A stretch of DNA of 64,000 nucleotides, taken from NCBI GenBank assembly GCA_019637815.1, contig JAHBUZ010000010.1:1-64000 (forward strand). Reading direction: 5' to 3'. The notes under the pieces are model-generated. The model searched no databases, was not told where the DNA came from, and saw only the letters and a list, made by a program, of their open reading frames with translations. Origin of the DNA: Chloroflexota bacterium (GTDB lineage Bacteria > Chloroflexota > Limnocylindria > Limnocylindrales > CSP1-4). Below are positions 1-8,138 of the stretch, piece after piece; position 1 is the stretch's first letter; each line of letters begins with the position of its first letter. Made by a program: the position numbers and the translations under genes.

Positions 1-340
1 TGACGATGGCGGGACAGCCGAGGCGGTCGCTGATGCGCGCCGCGATGTCCAGGTCGCCACCGATCCCCCGGACGAACGAGATCGACGTGTCGACGTAGGC
101 AGCCGCCATGGGCGCCACGTCCCGCAGGCGGTCGGCCGCGGCGCCGATCTCCGGACCCTCGGCGATGCCCGTCACCTCGGCGATGGAATCGCCGCCCATC
201 TCCGTGTCGTCCGCGCCGATGGTGCGGGTGACGAACGGCAGGGCTGCACCATCGACCAGGGTCCACAGCTCGTCGTCCAGATGGCAGTCACCCGGGACCA
301 CGAGCCCGAGCCGAAGGTCCGGGGGCGCGGGTCTTGTCAT
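1..340 (-). CDS. Arylmalonate decarboxylase / maleate isomerase family protein, 5' part only
   Basis: Reading the minus strand from the ATG at 340 gives 113 codons with no stop, so the gene runs off the left edge. It starts MTRPAPPDLRLGLVVPGDCH, the N-terminal strand and loop of the Asp/Glu-racemase-like fold used by arylmalonate decarboxylases and maleate cis-trans isomerases. It resembles the complete paralogues at 7413-8138 and 8135-8866. At the site of the first catalytic cysteine (CTSxSFV in both paralogues) it reads DTSISFV, with Asp84 in place of Cys. It is transcribed divergently from the flavin enzyme at 367, from overlapping promoters. The second catalytic site lies outside the window, so activity cannot be judged. 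Confidence 0.7.
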   Translation of the reverse strand, partial: MTRPAPPDLRLGLVVPGDCHLDDELWTLVDGAALPFVTRTIGADDTEMGGDSIAEVTGIAEGPEIGAAADRLRDVAPMAAAYVDTSISFVRGIGGDLDIAARISDRLGCPAIV

Positions 341-367
341 GTTGTCAGACAGTATACAATCCGGCCA
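334..367. promoter_or_regulatory. Divergent overlapping promoters with palindromic operator
   Basis: Only 26 bases separate the two divergent start codons (340 minus, 367 plus). On the plus strand TACAAT (355-360) lies six bases before ATG 367, with TTGTCA (334-339) as a weak -35. On the minus strand TATACT (356-351) lies ten bases before ATG 340. The two -10 boxes overlap, so both polymerases cannot bind at once. The perfect odd palindrome TGTCAGACA (343-351) lies between the elements and recurs before the ThDP enzyme gene (10654-10662). Its shape is like operators of GntR/FCD regulators, but no such regulator is encoded here. Confidence 0.55.
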
Positions 368-1443
368 TGCACGGACGCGGGCCGCTCACGTTCGGGATCG
401 CCATCACCGGCGCCGAGCCATGGCCAGTGGTCCGGGCACGGGCGGAGCGACTCGATACGAGCCCCGAGATCGAGGGCCTGTGGGTGTTCGACGAGCGATT
501 CGAGCGCGATGCGTGGATCAGCCTGGGGCTGCTCGGGGGGAGCACGCATCGGCTGCGCCTGGGGACCTGTGTGACCGACGCCCTCGTGCGTCACCCTGCC
601 CTCACCGGCACGGCCATCGCCACGCTCCAGGAGGCGACCGGTGGCCGGGCCATCCTGGGCCTGGGCGCGGGCTGGAGCGGCTTCGACGCGCTGGGCATCG
701 AGCGCCGGGCGCCCGCGACGGCGCTCCGTGACGCGGTGACCTTCCTGCGTCGTTTCTGGGTCTCCGGGACGCCCGTGTCGTTCACGGGGTCGGCCTTCGC
801 GTTCCACGAGGGCCGTCTCCATCACCCGCTCCTCGAGCCGGTGCCCATCGCCATCGCCGGCCGAGGGCCCCGGATCCTGGAGCTGGCCGGCGAGCTCGCG
901 GACATGGTGCTCGTGGCGACCTTCACGGACGGACCGTTGCTGGAGCATGCGCTGGAGCGCGTCGCGGCGGGGGAGGCACGCCGGTCGAGCGACCTGGCGC
1001 CGCTCCGTCGTGCCGCGTGGCTGTACATCGCGGTCGACGAGGACCCGGTCGCCGCCCGCGCCGCTGTCCGGACCGGTATCGCGGTGGCCCTGTGGGGCAG
1101 TCGGCCGCTGCTGGGCGAGCTGGGGATCCCGGTCCCCGATGACCTGGCGCGTCTCATGGACGGCGAGGCGTACGCGGTCACGCCGGACGTCATCGGTCGC
1201 GCCGCGGCGCTCATCCCCGATGACCTCATCGACGCCTGCTCCGTCGCCGGGACGGCGGAGACGTGTGCGACACGCCTCGGATCGCTCGCGGAGCGCGGCT
1301 TCGATCATCTGGCCCTGTGGCCCTTCCCGGCCGTCGGCCAGGGCGTCGACGACGTGGTCGACCGCATCGTCATGGATGTCATCCCACGGGTGGTGGCACA
1401 TCACCCGGCCCGGGCACCCCACCAAGGAGGGATCGTGCAGTGA
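367..1443 (+). CDS. LLM-class (luciferase-like) flavin-dependent oxidoreductase
   Basis: The 358-residue product has the bacterial luciferase-like TIM-barrel pattern: an N-terminal strand (LTFGIAIT), a central GRAILGLGAGW segment typical of F420- or FMN-dependent LLM enzymes, and AIAGRGPRILELAGELAD, the usual flavin-phosphate-binding stretch. Such enzymes are monooxygenases or F420-dependent reductases; the substrate is not readable. I chose ATG 367 because an upstream in-frame ATG (334) would overlap the divergent gene and the promoter, and because TACAAT ends six bases before 367, consistent with a leaderless mRNA. It opens a four-gene operon (367-4028) with DUF3830 and two 2-hydroxyacid dehydrogenases. 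The next start codon overlaps its stop by four bases. Confidence 0.8.
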   Translation: MHGRGPLTFGIAITGAEPWPVVRARAERLDTSPEIEGLWVFDERFERDAWISLGLLGGSTHRLRLGTCVTDALVRHPALTGTAIATLQEATGGRAILGLGAGWSGFDALGIERRAPATALRDAVTFLRRFWVSGTPVSFTGSAFAFHEGRLHHPLLEPVPIAIAGRGPRILELAGELADMVLVATFTDGPLLEHALERVAAGEARRSSDLAPLRRAAWLYIAVDEDPVAARAAVRTGIAVALWGSRPLLGELGIPVPDDLARLMDGEAYAVTPDVIGRAAALIPDDLIDACSVAGTAETCATRLGSLAERGFDHLALWPFPAVGQGVDDVVDRIVMDVIPRVVAHHPARAPHQGGIVQ

Positions 1444-1937
1444 GTCGGTTCATGAGCATCAGCCTCGACACGCGCGGGGTGTCGTGCGTGGCACGGCTCC
1501 TCGACGACGAGGCCCCTCGCACCTGTGACGCCATCTGGGAGGCGCTCCCGCTCTCGAACCGCGTCTGGCACGCCAAGTACGCGAGCAACGAGATCTACTG
1601 CATGGTGCCGCCGCTCGCGTCGGATCCTGGGCTGGAGAACCCGACCATCACGCCCATCCCCGCCGACGTCATCTACTTCCGGTTCCCGACCGGCCAGTTC
1701 CTGCGATCGTTCCGCGAATCCCGGGGCATCGAGGGCCTGGACGCGGTGATCGACCTGGCGGTGTTCTACGGCCGCAACAACTTCCTGTGGGATCCCTCCG
1801 TCGGTCCGGTGCCGGGCAACGTGTATGCCACCATCGTGGAGGGATACGAGGCGTTCGCGGCGGCGTGCCACGACGTGTATCTGCGCGGCAGCGAGGGAGA
1901 GACCCTGACCTATCGCCGGGTCGAGGACCGGTCGTGA
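1440..1937 (+). CDS. DUF3830 family protein (cyclophilin-like fold)
   Basis: This 165-residue protein carries the features I associate with DUF3830: an ISLDTRGV opening strand, LLDDEAPRTCDAIWEALPL near residues 20-40, and a PADVIYFRFP turn. The family is cyclophilin-like and, from what I know of it, is repeatedly encoded near amidohydrolase, racemase and ABC-transporter genes, but no reaction is established. The start is GTG 1440, which overlaps the previous stop in GTGA, with GGAGG at 1426-1430; an internal ATG at 1452 is an alternative. The position between a flavin enzyme and a dehydrogenase suggests a role in the same catabolic route, possibly small-molecule binding. That role is inference. 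Confidence 0.7.
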   Translation: MSRFMSISLDTRGVSCVARLLDDEAPRTCDAIWEALPLSNRVWHAKYASNEIYCMVPPLASDPGLENPTITPIPADVIYFRFPTGQFLRSFRESRGIEGLDAVIDLAVFYGRNNFLWDPSVGPVPGNVYATIVEGYEAFAAACHDVYLRGSEGETLTYRRVEDRS

Positions 1938-3013
1938 GCGCGCCCAGCATCCCGCGCAGCCGCACCATGGTGGATGCGGATCGACTCGAGACGCTCGTGG
2001 GGCGCATCTTCGAGAGCTTCGGCATGCCGGCCGAGGACGCCCGGTCCACGGCCCGCGGCCTGGTCGCGGCCGATCTGCGTGGCCACGAATCACATGGCGT
2101 CTCGAACTATCTCGACGTGTACTACCAGCCGGGCCTCGAGAGCGGCCTCATCAATCCCCGCCCGCAGCCGCGCATCCTCCACGAGACCGAGACGACCGCG
2201 CGCTGGGACGGCGACGGTGGCATCGGCTTCGTGGTCGCCGAGATGGCGATGCGTGACGCGATCGAGCGGGCGCGTCGTCATGGCGTCGGGTTCGCGGCGG
2301 TCGCCAACAGCCGGCACTACGGCATGGCCCAGCTGTACTCCCGGATGGCCGTGGATCACGGCATGATCGGTATCTCGATGACCAACGGGGGCGCCCTCGC
2401 GGTGCCCTTCGGTGGCGCGGACCCCAGGCTCGGGACGAACCCCATCTCGGTGGCGGTGCCCTGCGGCGAGGAGCCGCCGTTCGTCCTGGACATGGCGACC
2501 ACGGCCGCAGCGATGGGCAAGGTCCTCAACGCACACCGTGACGGCGCCTCCATCCCCACCGAGTGGGCCCTGGGCACCTCCGGCGTCCCCACCTCCGACC
2601 CCCAGGACGCGATGGACGCGGCGCGTCTCCTGCCACTCGGCAGCAGCGCCACGGGTGGTGCCCACAAGGGCTACGGCCTCGCGGTCGTGGTGGAGATCCT
2701 CAGCGGGGTCCTCTCGGGGACCGGCTTCGGCCAGATGCTCGGCCCGGACAACCTGGGGCACTTCCTGGGTGCCATCCGGGTGGACGCGTTCATCCCCCTC
2801 GCCGGCTTCACCGCGATGATGGACGCGCTCGTCCGGGAGCTCCGCGCCACGCCACCGGCACAGGGTTCGTCCGGGGTCCTCGTCGCCGGTGATCCGGAGC
2901 ACATCGCGGAGGCGGACCGCCGAGCGAACGGGGTGCCGCTGCACCCACGGGTCGTGGAGATGCTGCGGGGGTATGCGGAACGGCTCGAGGTGCCCTTCGA
3001 CCTCGTCCGCTGA
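1934..3013 (+). CDS. Malate/L-lactate dehydrogenase family oxidoreductase (Ldh_2)
   Basis: The 359-residue product is a full-length member of the NAD(P)-dependent Ldh_2 family (malate, sulfolactate, ureidoglycolate and related 2-hydroxyacid dehydrogenases), which has its own fold distinct from classical LDH/MDH. Visible signatures are DLRGHESHGVSNY (residues 47-59), NSRHYGMA (125-132) and RLGTNPISVAVP (165-176). It oxidises a 2-hydroxy acid to a 2-oxo acid or the reverse; the family is too broad to name the substrate. The start is GTG 1934, overlapping the DUF3830 stop as GTGA, with GAGGA at 1923-1927; ATG 1967 is an alternative. A second, unrelated hydroxyacid dehydrogenase follows, so opposite enantiomers may be handled. 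Confidence 0.85.
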   Translation: MSAPSIPRSRTMVDADRLETLVGRIFESFGMPAEDARSTARGLVAADLRGHESHGVSNYLDVYYQPGLESGLINPRPQPRILHETETTARWDGDGGIGFVVAEMAMRDAIERARRHGVGFAAVANSRHYGMAQLYSRMAVDHGMIGISMTNGGALAVPFGGADPRLGTNPISVAVPCGEEPPFVLDMATTAAAMGKVLNAHRDGASIPTEWALGTSGVPTSDPQDAMDAARLLPLGSSATGGAHKGYGLAVVVEILSGVLSGTGFGQMLGPDNLGHFLGAIRVDAFIPLAGFTAMMDALVRELRATPPAQGSSGVLVAGDPEHIAEADRRANGVPLHPRVVEMLRGYAERLEVPFDLVR

Positions 3014-3065
3014 CCAGCGACCCGCGTCGACCACGCCACACACCCGACCCGATCCGGAGGCTTCC

Positions 3066-4028
3066 GTGACCGTCCCCGTCCGCCCACCGACCGTCCTCGT
3101 CTGGGACCAGCTCGACTACCTCGACTGGGCGTATGACATCGAGCGTTCGATGCTCGAGCCAGCGGGCGTCCGATTGCTCGTCCCACCGCGTCCCGACGCC
3201 GACGCACAGCTGGGCGAGGCGGACGTGGTCATCGTCCACGACGGGCCGTTCGGTGCCGATCGGATGGCACGGCTGCGTGACCCGCTCGGCCTGGTGTGCT
3301 ACTCGGTGGGCATGGACCAGGTCGACGCGGCCGCCGCGGCCGCGGCCGGCATCCCGGTCCGCAACCTGCCGCATTGGGCGACCCAGGTGGTCGCCGAGCA
3401 CGGGCTGACGCTCCTGCTCGCGGCCCTCCGACGCCTGCCCGCCCAGGACGCGGCCGCCCGGACCACGCGCTGGGACCACCGCAAGCTCATCGCGGACCTC
3501 GGCATCGAGCTGTTCAGCCTCCAGACCGTGGGGGTCATCGGCGCCGGGCGCATCGGTCAGGCGTTCGCCCGACGTGCCCGGGCCCTCGGCTTCCGGACCA
3601 TCGCCACCGACCCGGCGTCCCCGGACACGGGACCGGACCTGCCCCTGGTGTCCCTCCCGGAGCTTCTCGCCACCGCCGATGCCGTCGTCATCATGGCGGC
3701 GCTCACGGACACGTCGCGCGGCCTCATGGACGCCGACGCGTTCGGGCGCATGAAGCCCGGATCGGTGCTCGTCAACGTCGCCCGGGGCCCCATCGTGGTG
3801 GAGTCGGCGCTCGCCGATTCGCTCCGCTCCGGCCGGCTCGCGTTCGCGGCGCTCGACGTGCGCGCCGTGGAGCCGCCCAGCCCGGAGACGGATCCCCTGC
3901 GGGATGTGCCGAACCTGCTGCTCACCCCGCACACCGCGTGGGTCGCCGCCACGTCCCATCGCGCGTACCACGAGGAGGCGGCCACGGTGGCCCTGGACCT
4001 GCTCCGGACGGCGGGCCGCCTCGGCTGA
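3066..4028 (+). CDS. D-isomer-specific 2-hydroxyacid dehydrogenase
   Basis: This 320-residue protein has the standard two-domain layout. The NAD motif GAGRIG lies at 159-164, the substrate-binding arginine in VNVARGP at 240, the catalytic-pair glutamate at about 269 in ALDVRAVEP and the histidine in TPHTAW at 289. These are the Arg/Glu/His triad of the family that reduces 2-oxo acids to D-2-hydroxy acids with NAD(P)H or runs the reverse. GGAGG at 3056-3060 sits five bases before GTG 3066. It is the last gene of the operon that begins at 367. A perfect 10-bp hairpin (4034-4057) follows. Confidence 0.85.
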   Translation: MTVPVRPPTVLVWDQLDYLDWAYDIERSMLEPAGVRLLVPPRPDADAQLGEADVVIVHDGPFGADRMARLRDPLGLVCYSVGMDQVDAAAAAAAGIPVRNLPHWATQVVAEHGLTLLLAALRRLPAQDAAARTTRWDHRKLIADLGIELFSLQTVGVIGAGRIGQAFARRARALGFRTIATDPASPDTGPDLPLVSLPELLATADAVVIMAALTDTSRGLMDADAFGRMKPGSVLVNVARGPIVVESALADSLRSGRLAFAALDVRAVEPPSPETDPLRDVPNLLLTPHTAWVAATSHRAYHEEAATVALDLLRTAGRLG

Positions 4029-4033
4029 CCGAT

Positions 4034-4057
4034 TCGGTCGAGGGTCGCCTCGACCGA
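4034..4057. terminator. Bidirectional hairpin between convergent operons
   Basis: TCGGTCGAGG (4034-4043) and CCTCGACCGA (4048-4057) pair perfectly over ten bases around a GTCG tetraloop. The hairpin lies just after the stop of the dehydrogenase (4028) and just beyond the convergent ABC ATPase stop (4073). No T-run follows on either strand, so the sequence shows the stem but not a classical intrinsic terminator. Confidence 0.6.
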
Positions 4058-4072
4058 GCTTCCACGCGTGGA

Positions 4073-4885
4073 TCAGTGCGTGTGGAGCACCTTGCTCAGG
4101 AACTTGCGGGTGCGGTCCTGCTGGGGTGCGTCGAGCACGGTACGCGGGTCGCCCTGCTCGATGATGCGGCCCTGGTCCATGAACAGGAGTCGGTCGCCGA
4201 CCTCGCGCGCGAACCCCATCTCGTGGGTCACCACGATCATCGTCTGGCCCTGCTCCGCGAGCTCCTCCATGACGGCCAGCACCTCGCCGGTCAGCTCCGG
4301 GTCGAGCGCGGAGGTGACCTCGTCGAACAGGATCACCTCGGGCTTCATGGCGAGCGCGCGGGCGATGGCGACACGCTGCTGCTGGCCACCCGACAGCTGC
4401 GCCGGATAGTGGTGCCGGCGCTCGGCAAGCCCGACCTGGGCCAGGAGCCGCTCGGCGTCCGCGCGAGCCTGGTCCCGCGGAGCGTGACGGACGTACACCG
4501 GGCCTTCCATCACGTTCTCCAGCGCGGTCCGGTGCGGGAACAGGTTGAACGACTGGAAGACCATGCCCAGCTTGCGCCGGCGGATCGCCTCGGCCGTCCG
4601 CGCGCTGGGGGTCGGGTGGCCGCGCCGCAGGTCCACGACGCACTCCCCGTCGATCTCGATGCGGCCATCGTCGAGCGGCACCAGGCCGATGAGACAGCGC
4701 AGGAGCGTGGTCTTGCCCGATCCGCTGGGTCCGATGACGACGAGGATCTCGCCCTTGCGCACGCGCAGGTCGACCGAGTCGAGGACCATGTTCGAGCCGA
4801 ATCGCTTGGAGACACCGATGAGCTCCACGGCGGGGATGTCGTCCCCCGGTCCCGGGGACGCGCCCGCAGGGGTCATGCTCGTCAT
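4073..4885 (-). CDS. Polar amino-acid-type ABC transporter ATP-binding protein
   Basis: The 270-residue ATPase is complete: Walker [10 protein letters not shown]-loop in [11 protein letters not shown], signature LSGGQQQR and Walker [13 protein letters not shown]. The [13 protein letters not shown] and [10 protein letters not shown] forms are typical of the GlnQ/HisP/ArtP subfamily. It works with the permeases at 4917-5627 and 5628-6311 and the binding protein at 6395-7294, which lie upstream on the same strand. An internal start (MTPAG) is possible. Given the neighbours, the cargo may be a carboxylate or amino-acid-like compound used by the 2-hydroxyacid/AMDase enzymes rather than an ordinary amino acid; this is inference. 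Confidence 0.85.
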   Translation of the reverse strand: MTSMTPAGASPGPGDDIPAVELIGVSKRFGSNMVLDSVDLRVRKGEILVVIGPSGSGKTTLLRCLIGLVPLDDGRIEIDGECVVDLRRGHPTPSARTAEAIRRRKLGMVFQSFNLFPHRTALENVMEGPVYVRHAPRDQARADAERLLAQVGLAERRHHYPAQLSGGQQQRVAIARALAMKPEVILFDEVTSALDPELTGEVLAVMEELAEQGQTMIVVTHEMGFAREVGDRLLFMDQGRIIEQGDPRTVLDAPQQDRTRKFLSKVLHTH

Positions 4886-4916
4886 GCCGTCGCCTCCCTC
4901 CCGGGGACCACCCGGA

Positions 4917-5627
4917 TCATGTGTGATCAGCCAGCGGATGCCGGAGCAGCGTCAGCTCCTCCGACTTGGGGACATCCACGCGCAGTCGGCGCTCGTACCG
5001 GCGGATGATGGCCAGCGACGCCTTGCCCACGATGAAGTACAGGACGAGCACGATGGTGTAGATCTCGAAGTGGCGGAAGTTCTGGCTCGCCAGGCCACGT
5101 GCCCGGAACAGCAGGTCGGGGACCGTGATGAGGCCCAGGAGCGCCGTCGCCTTGTACATCGAGATGTAGTAGCTGCTCCAGACCGGCAGCACCGTGCGCA
5201 GGGCCTGGGGCAGGATGACGCGTCGCCAGATGGTCCAGCGGGACATGCCCAGGACCTGTCCGGATTCCCACTGGGTCGGCTCCACGGCGAGCACGCCCGC
5301 CCGGATGACCTCCCCCAGGAACGCTCCGAACACGACCGTGAGCGCGCCGATGCCGGCGGCGATGGCCGGCAGGACGAGTCCCATGATCGCGAACGCCTCG
5401 TACCAGATGAACACATGCACCAGCTCCGGGATCGAGCGGGCGACCTCGATGAACCACTGGATGGGCGTCCGGATGATGCGTCGTGGCGCGTTCAGACCGA
5501 TCGCGAACAGGACCCCCAGGATGGTCGCCGATGCCATCGCGATGGGGGTCAGCACGATGGTGTAGAACAGGCCACCAGCGAGATCCGGGACATATCCGAG
5601 GAGGCGCTGGAGATCCTGCTCGTTCAT
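4917..5627 (-). CDS. Amino-acid-type ABC transporter permease
   Basis: This 236-residue integral membrane protein has about five hydrophobic segments and the binding-protein-dependent permease signature (EAA loop), here [26 protein letters not shown] at roughly 145-170, which docks on the ATPase. The segment [16 protein letters not shown] matches the HisM/GlnP type. It starts at ATG 5627, immediately after the stop of the paired permease (5628), so the two are translated in tandem. It should form a heterodimer with that permease in the cytoplasmic membrane. Confidence 0.85.
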   Translation of the reverse strand: MNEQDLQRLLGYVPDLAGGLFYTIVLTPIAMASATILGVLFAIGLNAPRRIIRTPIQWFIEVARSIPELVHVFIWYEAFAIMGLVLPAIAAGIGALTVVFGAFLGEVIRAGVLAVEPTQWESGQVLGMSRWTIWRRVILPQALRTVLPVWSSYYISMYKATALLGLITVPDLLFRARGLASQNFRHFEIYTIVLVLYFIVGKASLAIIRRYERRLRVDVPKSEELTLLRHPLADHT

Positions 5628-6311
5628 CTACAGGATCCGTGCCGGCTCGCTGCCCGAGCCGGGGATCGTGAAGCGCCGCTCCAGTCGACGGACGAGTCGA
5701 CCGGCGGGGACACCGATGATCACGAAGAACAGGCAGACCAGGATGAGACTCTCGATGCGGCCCGCGAAGAACTGGTAGAAGTAGAGCGTCCGGCTGTAGA
5801 AGATCTCGACGACGGCGACCACCGACAGGATCACCGTGTCCATCAGGATCTCGATCATCGAGTTGGCGAGGCCCGGCAGCGCCACTCGCAGGGCGAGGGG
5901 CAGCATCACCCGCCGGAGCCGCACCAGGCGGGACATGCCCAGGACATCCGCCGCTTCCACGAGGCCCCGTGGCACCGCGTGATAGGCGGCCTTGAGCACC
6001 TCCGACTGGTATGCGCCCACGTGCAGGCTGAGGGTCAGCACGCCCGCCGTGATCGGCTCGACCCGGATGCCCACGAAGGGGAGCGCGAAGTACACGAAGA
6101 ACAGGTGGAGGAGCAGCGGCGTGGTGCGCACGAAGTCGACGTACTGGTCCGCCAGCCAGCTGATGACCGGGATCCGATGGATCCGGGGCACCGTGACGAT
6201 GGCAGCGACGGTCAGGGCGCCCGGGAACGAGACGAGGGCGACCAGGAGGGTCGTGACAGCCGCCGGCGCCATGAAGTGCGCGACGTCGAGGAAGCGCTCG
6301 AGTCCGTCCAC
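5628..6311 (-). CDS. Amino-acid-type ABC transporter permease (second subunit)
   Basis: The 227-residue protein is a second HisM/GlnP-type permease with hydrophobic segments throughout, the motif VDFVRTTPLLLHLFFVYFA and the EAA-loop segment ADVLGMSRLVRLRRVMLPLALRVALP. Its TAG stop touches the ATG of the next permease. It is separated from the upstream binding-protein gene by 83 bases holding a strong hairpin (6345-6378). That arrangement commonly lets the binding protein be made in excess over the membrane subunits. Confidence 0.85.
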   Translation of the reverse strand: MDGLERFLDVAHFMAPAAVTTLLVALVSFPGALTVAAIVTVPRIHRIPVISWLADQYVDFVRTTPLLLHLFFVYFALPFVGIRVEPITAGVLTLSLHVGAYQSEVLKAAYHAVPRGLVEAADVLGMSRLVRLRRVMLPLALRVALPGLANSMIEILMDTVILSVVAVVEIFYSRTLYFYQFFAGRIESLILVCLFFVIIGVPAGRLVRRLERRFTIPGSGSEPARIL

Positions 6312-6344
6312 CGGCCGAAGTCAGCTCCTGTTGCTGAGAACGAT

Positions 6345-6378
6345 GAAGGGCTCCGCGGCCGTGGCCACGGAGCCCTTC
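6345..6378 (-). promoter_or_regulatory. Intercistronic hairpin between binding-protein and permease genes
   Basis: GAAGGGCTCCG (6345-6355) and CGGAGCCCTTC (6368-6378) form a perfect 11-bp stem with a 12-base GC-rich loop. It lies inside the ABC operon after the binding-protein gene. Hairpins here usually stabilise the upstream mRNA or partly terminate transcription; which applies cannot be told from sequence. Confidence 0.6.
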
Positions 6379-6394
6379 CCGGGTTCGCTCCGGA

Positions 6395-7294
6395 TCAGCC
6401 CTCGGGGAAACCGGGCGGGAAGCCCGGGCCCGGATCGGGGATGGTATCGGGATTGAAGCCCCACTTCGTCAGGATCTCGGCCATCGTGCCGTCCGTCTTC
6501 AGCTCGGAATAGCACTCGTTGAAGGCGTCGCGGAGCCCGATATCCTCGCTGTTGAAGTAGTGACCCGGCAGTGACACCACACCCTGGTAGTCCCAGTCCT
6601 TGACGGCCTCGATCGGCGCGTCCGGGTTCTCGGCGAGGAACTGGGAGTAGTAGTTGTCGTTCCAGGCCATGTACTTGATGCGACCGGCGAGCAGGTCCGC
6701 GAGCTCGGTCGGGTTGTCCGGGTACTCCAGCCACTTGACGCCGAACTGCGCGGTGTCGGTGAGCTCGGTGGACCCACGGATGCCTGCCACCTCGACCCCG
6801 GCCTCCCCGGCCTTGGTCCAGCTGTTGAGCGTCTGGAGGACCGGGTCGCCCTTCATGCCCACGATGCGGGTACCGTAGCGATACAGCAGCTGCGTGGCGA
6901 TGGCCACCTGGAGCCGTGCCTCGCGGATCGACTGGCCGGCAGCCGTCATGTCGATGCGACGTGCCTGGAGTGCCGGCAGGAGCCCGTCGAACACCATCCC
7001 GACCGGGTACACCTCCGTGATACCCAGCTTCGATGCGCAGGCGAGCACCATCTCGGCCTCGGCGCCCTGGAACGTGCCGTCGGGTGCCACGAACGACCAC
7101 GGGTTCTCGCCGGCGAAGCCGACATAGAGGCCGTTCTGCTGGACCCGTTCGAGCGACCCGTCTGCGCTCGTGGGCAGCGGCTCGACCGGTCCGGCGCTCG
7201 GCGACTGTGCCGTGCCCGCTCCCACCGAGGCGACGACCAGCGTCGCGGCTGCCAGGATGCTGATCGAGACCCTGGGGATGGCTCTGGACGCCAT
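6395..7294 (-). CDS. ABC transporter substrate-binding protein (SBP_bac_3 type)
   Basis: The 299-residue product begins with a secretion signal (MASRAIPRVSISILAAATLV, then an Ala/Gly-rich stretch ending near GAGTAQS). The mature part has family-3 binding-protein landmarks: LYVGFAGENPWSF, GAEAEMVLACASKLGI, FDGLLPALQARRIDM and DLLAGRIKYMAWND. These proteins capture amino acids or similar small zwitterions outside the membrane and deliver them to the permease pair downstream. GGAGGG precedes the ATG at 7294, which fixes the start; a longer open frame upstream is not coding. First gene of the 7294-4073 importer operon. Confidence 0.85.
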   Translation of the reverse strand: MASRAIPRVSISILAAATLVVASVGAGTAQSPSAGPVEPLPTSADGSLERVQQNGLYVGFAGENPWSFVAPDGTFQGAEAEMVLACASKLGITEVYPVGMVFDGLLPALQARRIDMTAAGQSIREARLQVAIATQLLYRYGTRIVGMKGDPVLQTLNSWTKAGEAGVEVAGIRGSTELTDTAQFGVKWLEYPDNPTELADLLAGRIKYMAWNDNYYSQFLAENPDAPIEAVKDWDYQGVVSLPGHYFNSEDIGLRDAFNECYSELKTDGTMAEILTKWGFNPDTIPDPGPGFPPGFPEG

Positions 7295-7372
7295 TGGTCC
7301 CTCCTCGCTGTGTGGGTTCGATGGCTGCGGCCTCACGCCGCGGGCCCGGGGTCGATGGTAGTCTTGGACTGG

Positions 7373-7383
7373 TTGTCCGTCAA
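7373..7383. promoter_or_regulatory. Possible degenerate copy of the cluster operator
   Basis: TTGTCCGTCAA lies in the 118-base divergent gap between the importer operon (start 7294) and the AMDase pair (start 7413). It matches the left half of the TTGTCAGACAG site found at 342-352 but loses symmetry in the right half. Weak candidate only. Confidence 0.2.
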
Positions 7384-7412
7384 TCCGCCAAGATGTCAAC
7401 GAGGGTCGCGAC

Positions 7413-8138
7413 ATGGGCACGACATGGTTCCCGAAGCGGATCGGGGTCATCGTGCCCTTCGACATGGCGCTCGACCGGGAGTACTGGCAGATCGTCCCGG
7501 AGGACGTGAGCCTCCACGTGACGAGACTGCCGATCGTGGAGCTGCCGTACGGGCCGGAGCACGCGCGACGGGTCGCCGACGCGGACGATCTCGTCGCAGC
7601 CGCCCGCACGCTGGAGCGCATCTCGCCGGCGGTCGTGGCCTTCGGCTGCACCTCGGCGAGCTTCGTGGACGGGCTGGCAGGGGAGGCCGCCGTGCGGGAG
7701 GTGATCGAGTCGGCGGGGATCCGGGAGGCGGTGACACCGAGCGGCGCCCTCGTGGACGAGCTGCGTCGCCTCGGTGTCCGTCGGGTGGGCCTGGGCACGC
7801 CCTATGACGAGCCGCTGGGCCAGGCCCTGGCGGACCTGCTCGCGGAGGCGGGTTTCGAGCCAGTGAGCCTGGTGAACCTCGCGTACACGGATGAGGAGGA
7901 CGTCGTGGCGGCATCGGCCGATGTGGTGATCGACCTCGCGGACCGAGCCCGGACGCCGGACGCCGAGGCGGTGTTCCTGGCCTGCACCAACCTGCCGACG
8001 GTGCCACTCCTGCCGCGCCTTCGGGAACGCCTCGGGGTGCCGGTCCTGACCGCCAACCAGGTGCTCATCGAGGCCGCGCTGCGGAGCGCCGGTCAGACGC
8101 TGGTCGGTGGCGATCCCGTCGCTGCCGGGACCGCATGA
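7413..8138 (+). CDS. Maleate isomerase / arylmalonate decarboxylase family protein (both cysteines present)
   Basis: The 241-residue protein belongs to the AMDase/maleate cis-trans isomerase branch of the Asp/Glu racemase superfamily. Both cysteine sites are intact: FGCTSASFV (Cys79) and LACTNLPT (Cys191), the pair needed for racemase or maleate-isomerase chemistry; AMDases keep only the second. GVRRVGLGTPY at 121-131 is the usual second-domain opening. An isomerase acting on a cis-dicarboxylate or a racemase is therefore more likely than a decarboxylase. GAGGG precedes ATG 7413. The next gene overlaps it by ATGA, so the two paralogues are translationally coupled and may form a hetero-oligomer. 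Confidence 0.8.
   Translation: MGTTWFPKRIGVIVPFDMALDREYWQIVPEDVSLHVTRLPIVELPYGPEHARRVADADDLVAAARTLERISPAVVAFGCTSASFVDGLAGEAAVREVIESAGIREAVTPSGALVDELRRLGVRRVGLGTPYDEPLGQALADLLAEAGFEPVSLVNLAYTDEEDVVAASADVVIDLADRARTPDAEAVFLACTNLPTVPLLPRLRERLGVPVLTANQVLIEAALRSAGQTLVGGDPVAAGTA

Noticed and set aside
334..366. Upstream ATG (334) for the first LLM gene
   Set aside because: It would place codons across the promoter and the divergent gene's start; the 367 ATG has a correctly spaced -10 box.
2808..4643. 611-codon minus-strand frame
   Set aside because: Antisense to the dehydrogenase genes and overlapping the ABC ATPase gene in another frame; no recognisable motif.
7295..7798. N-terminal extension of the binding protein at 6395-7294
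   Set aside because: The extension would overlap the divergent AMDase gene and lacks a signal peptide. The ATG at 7294 has both a strong ribosome site and a signal sequence.
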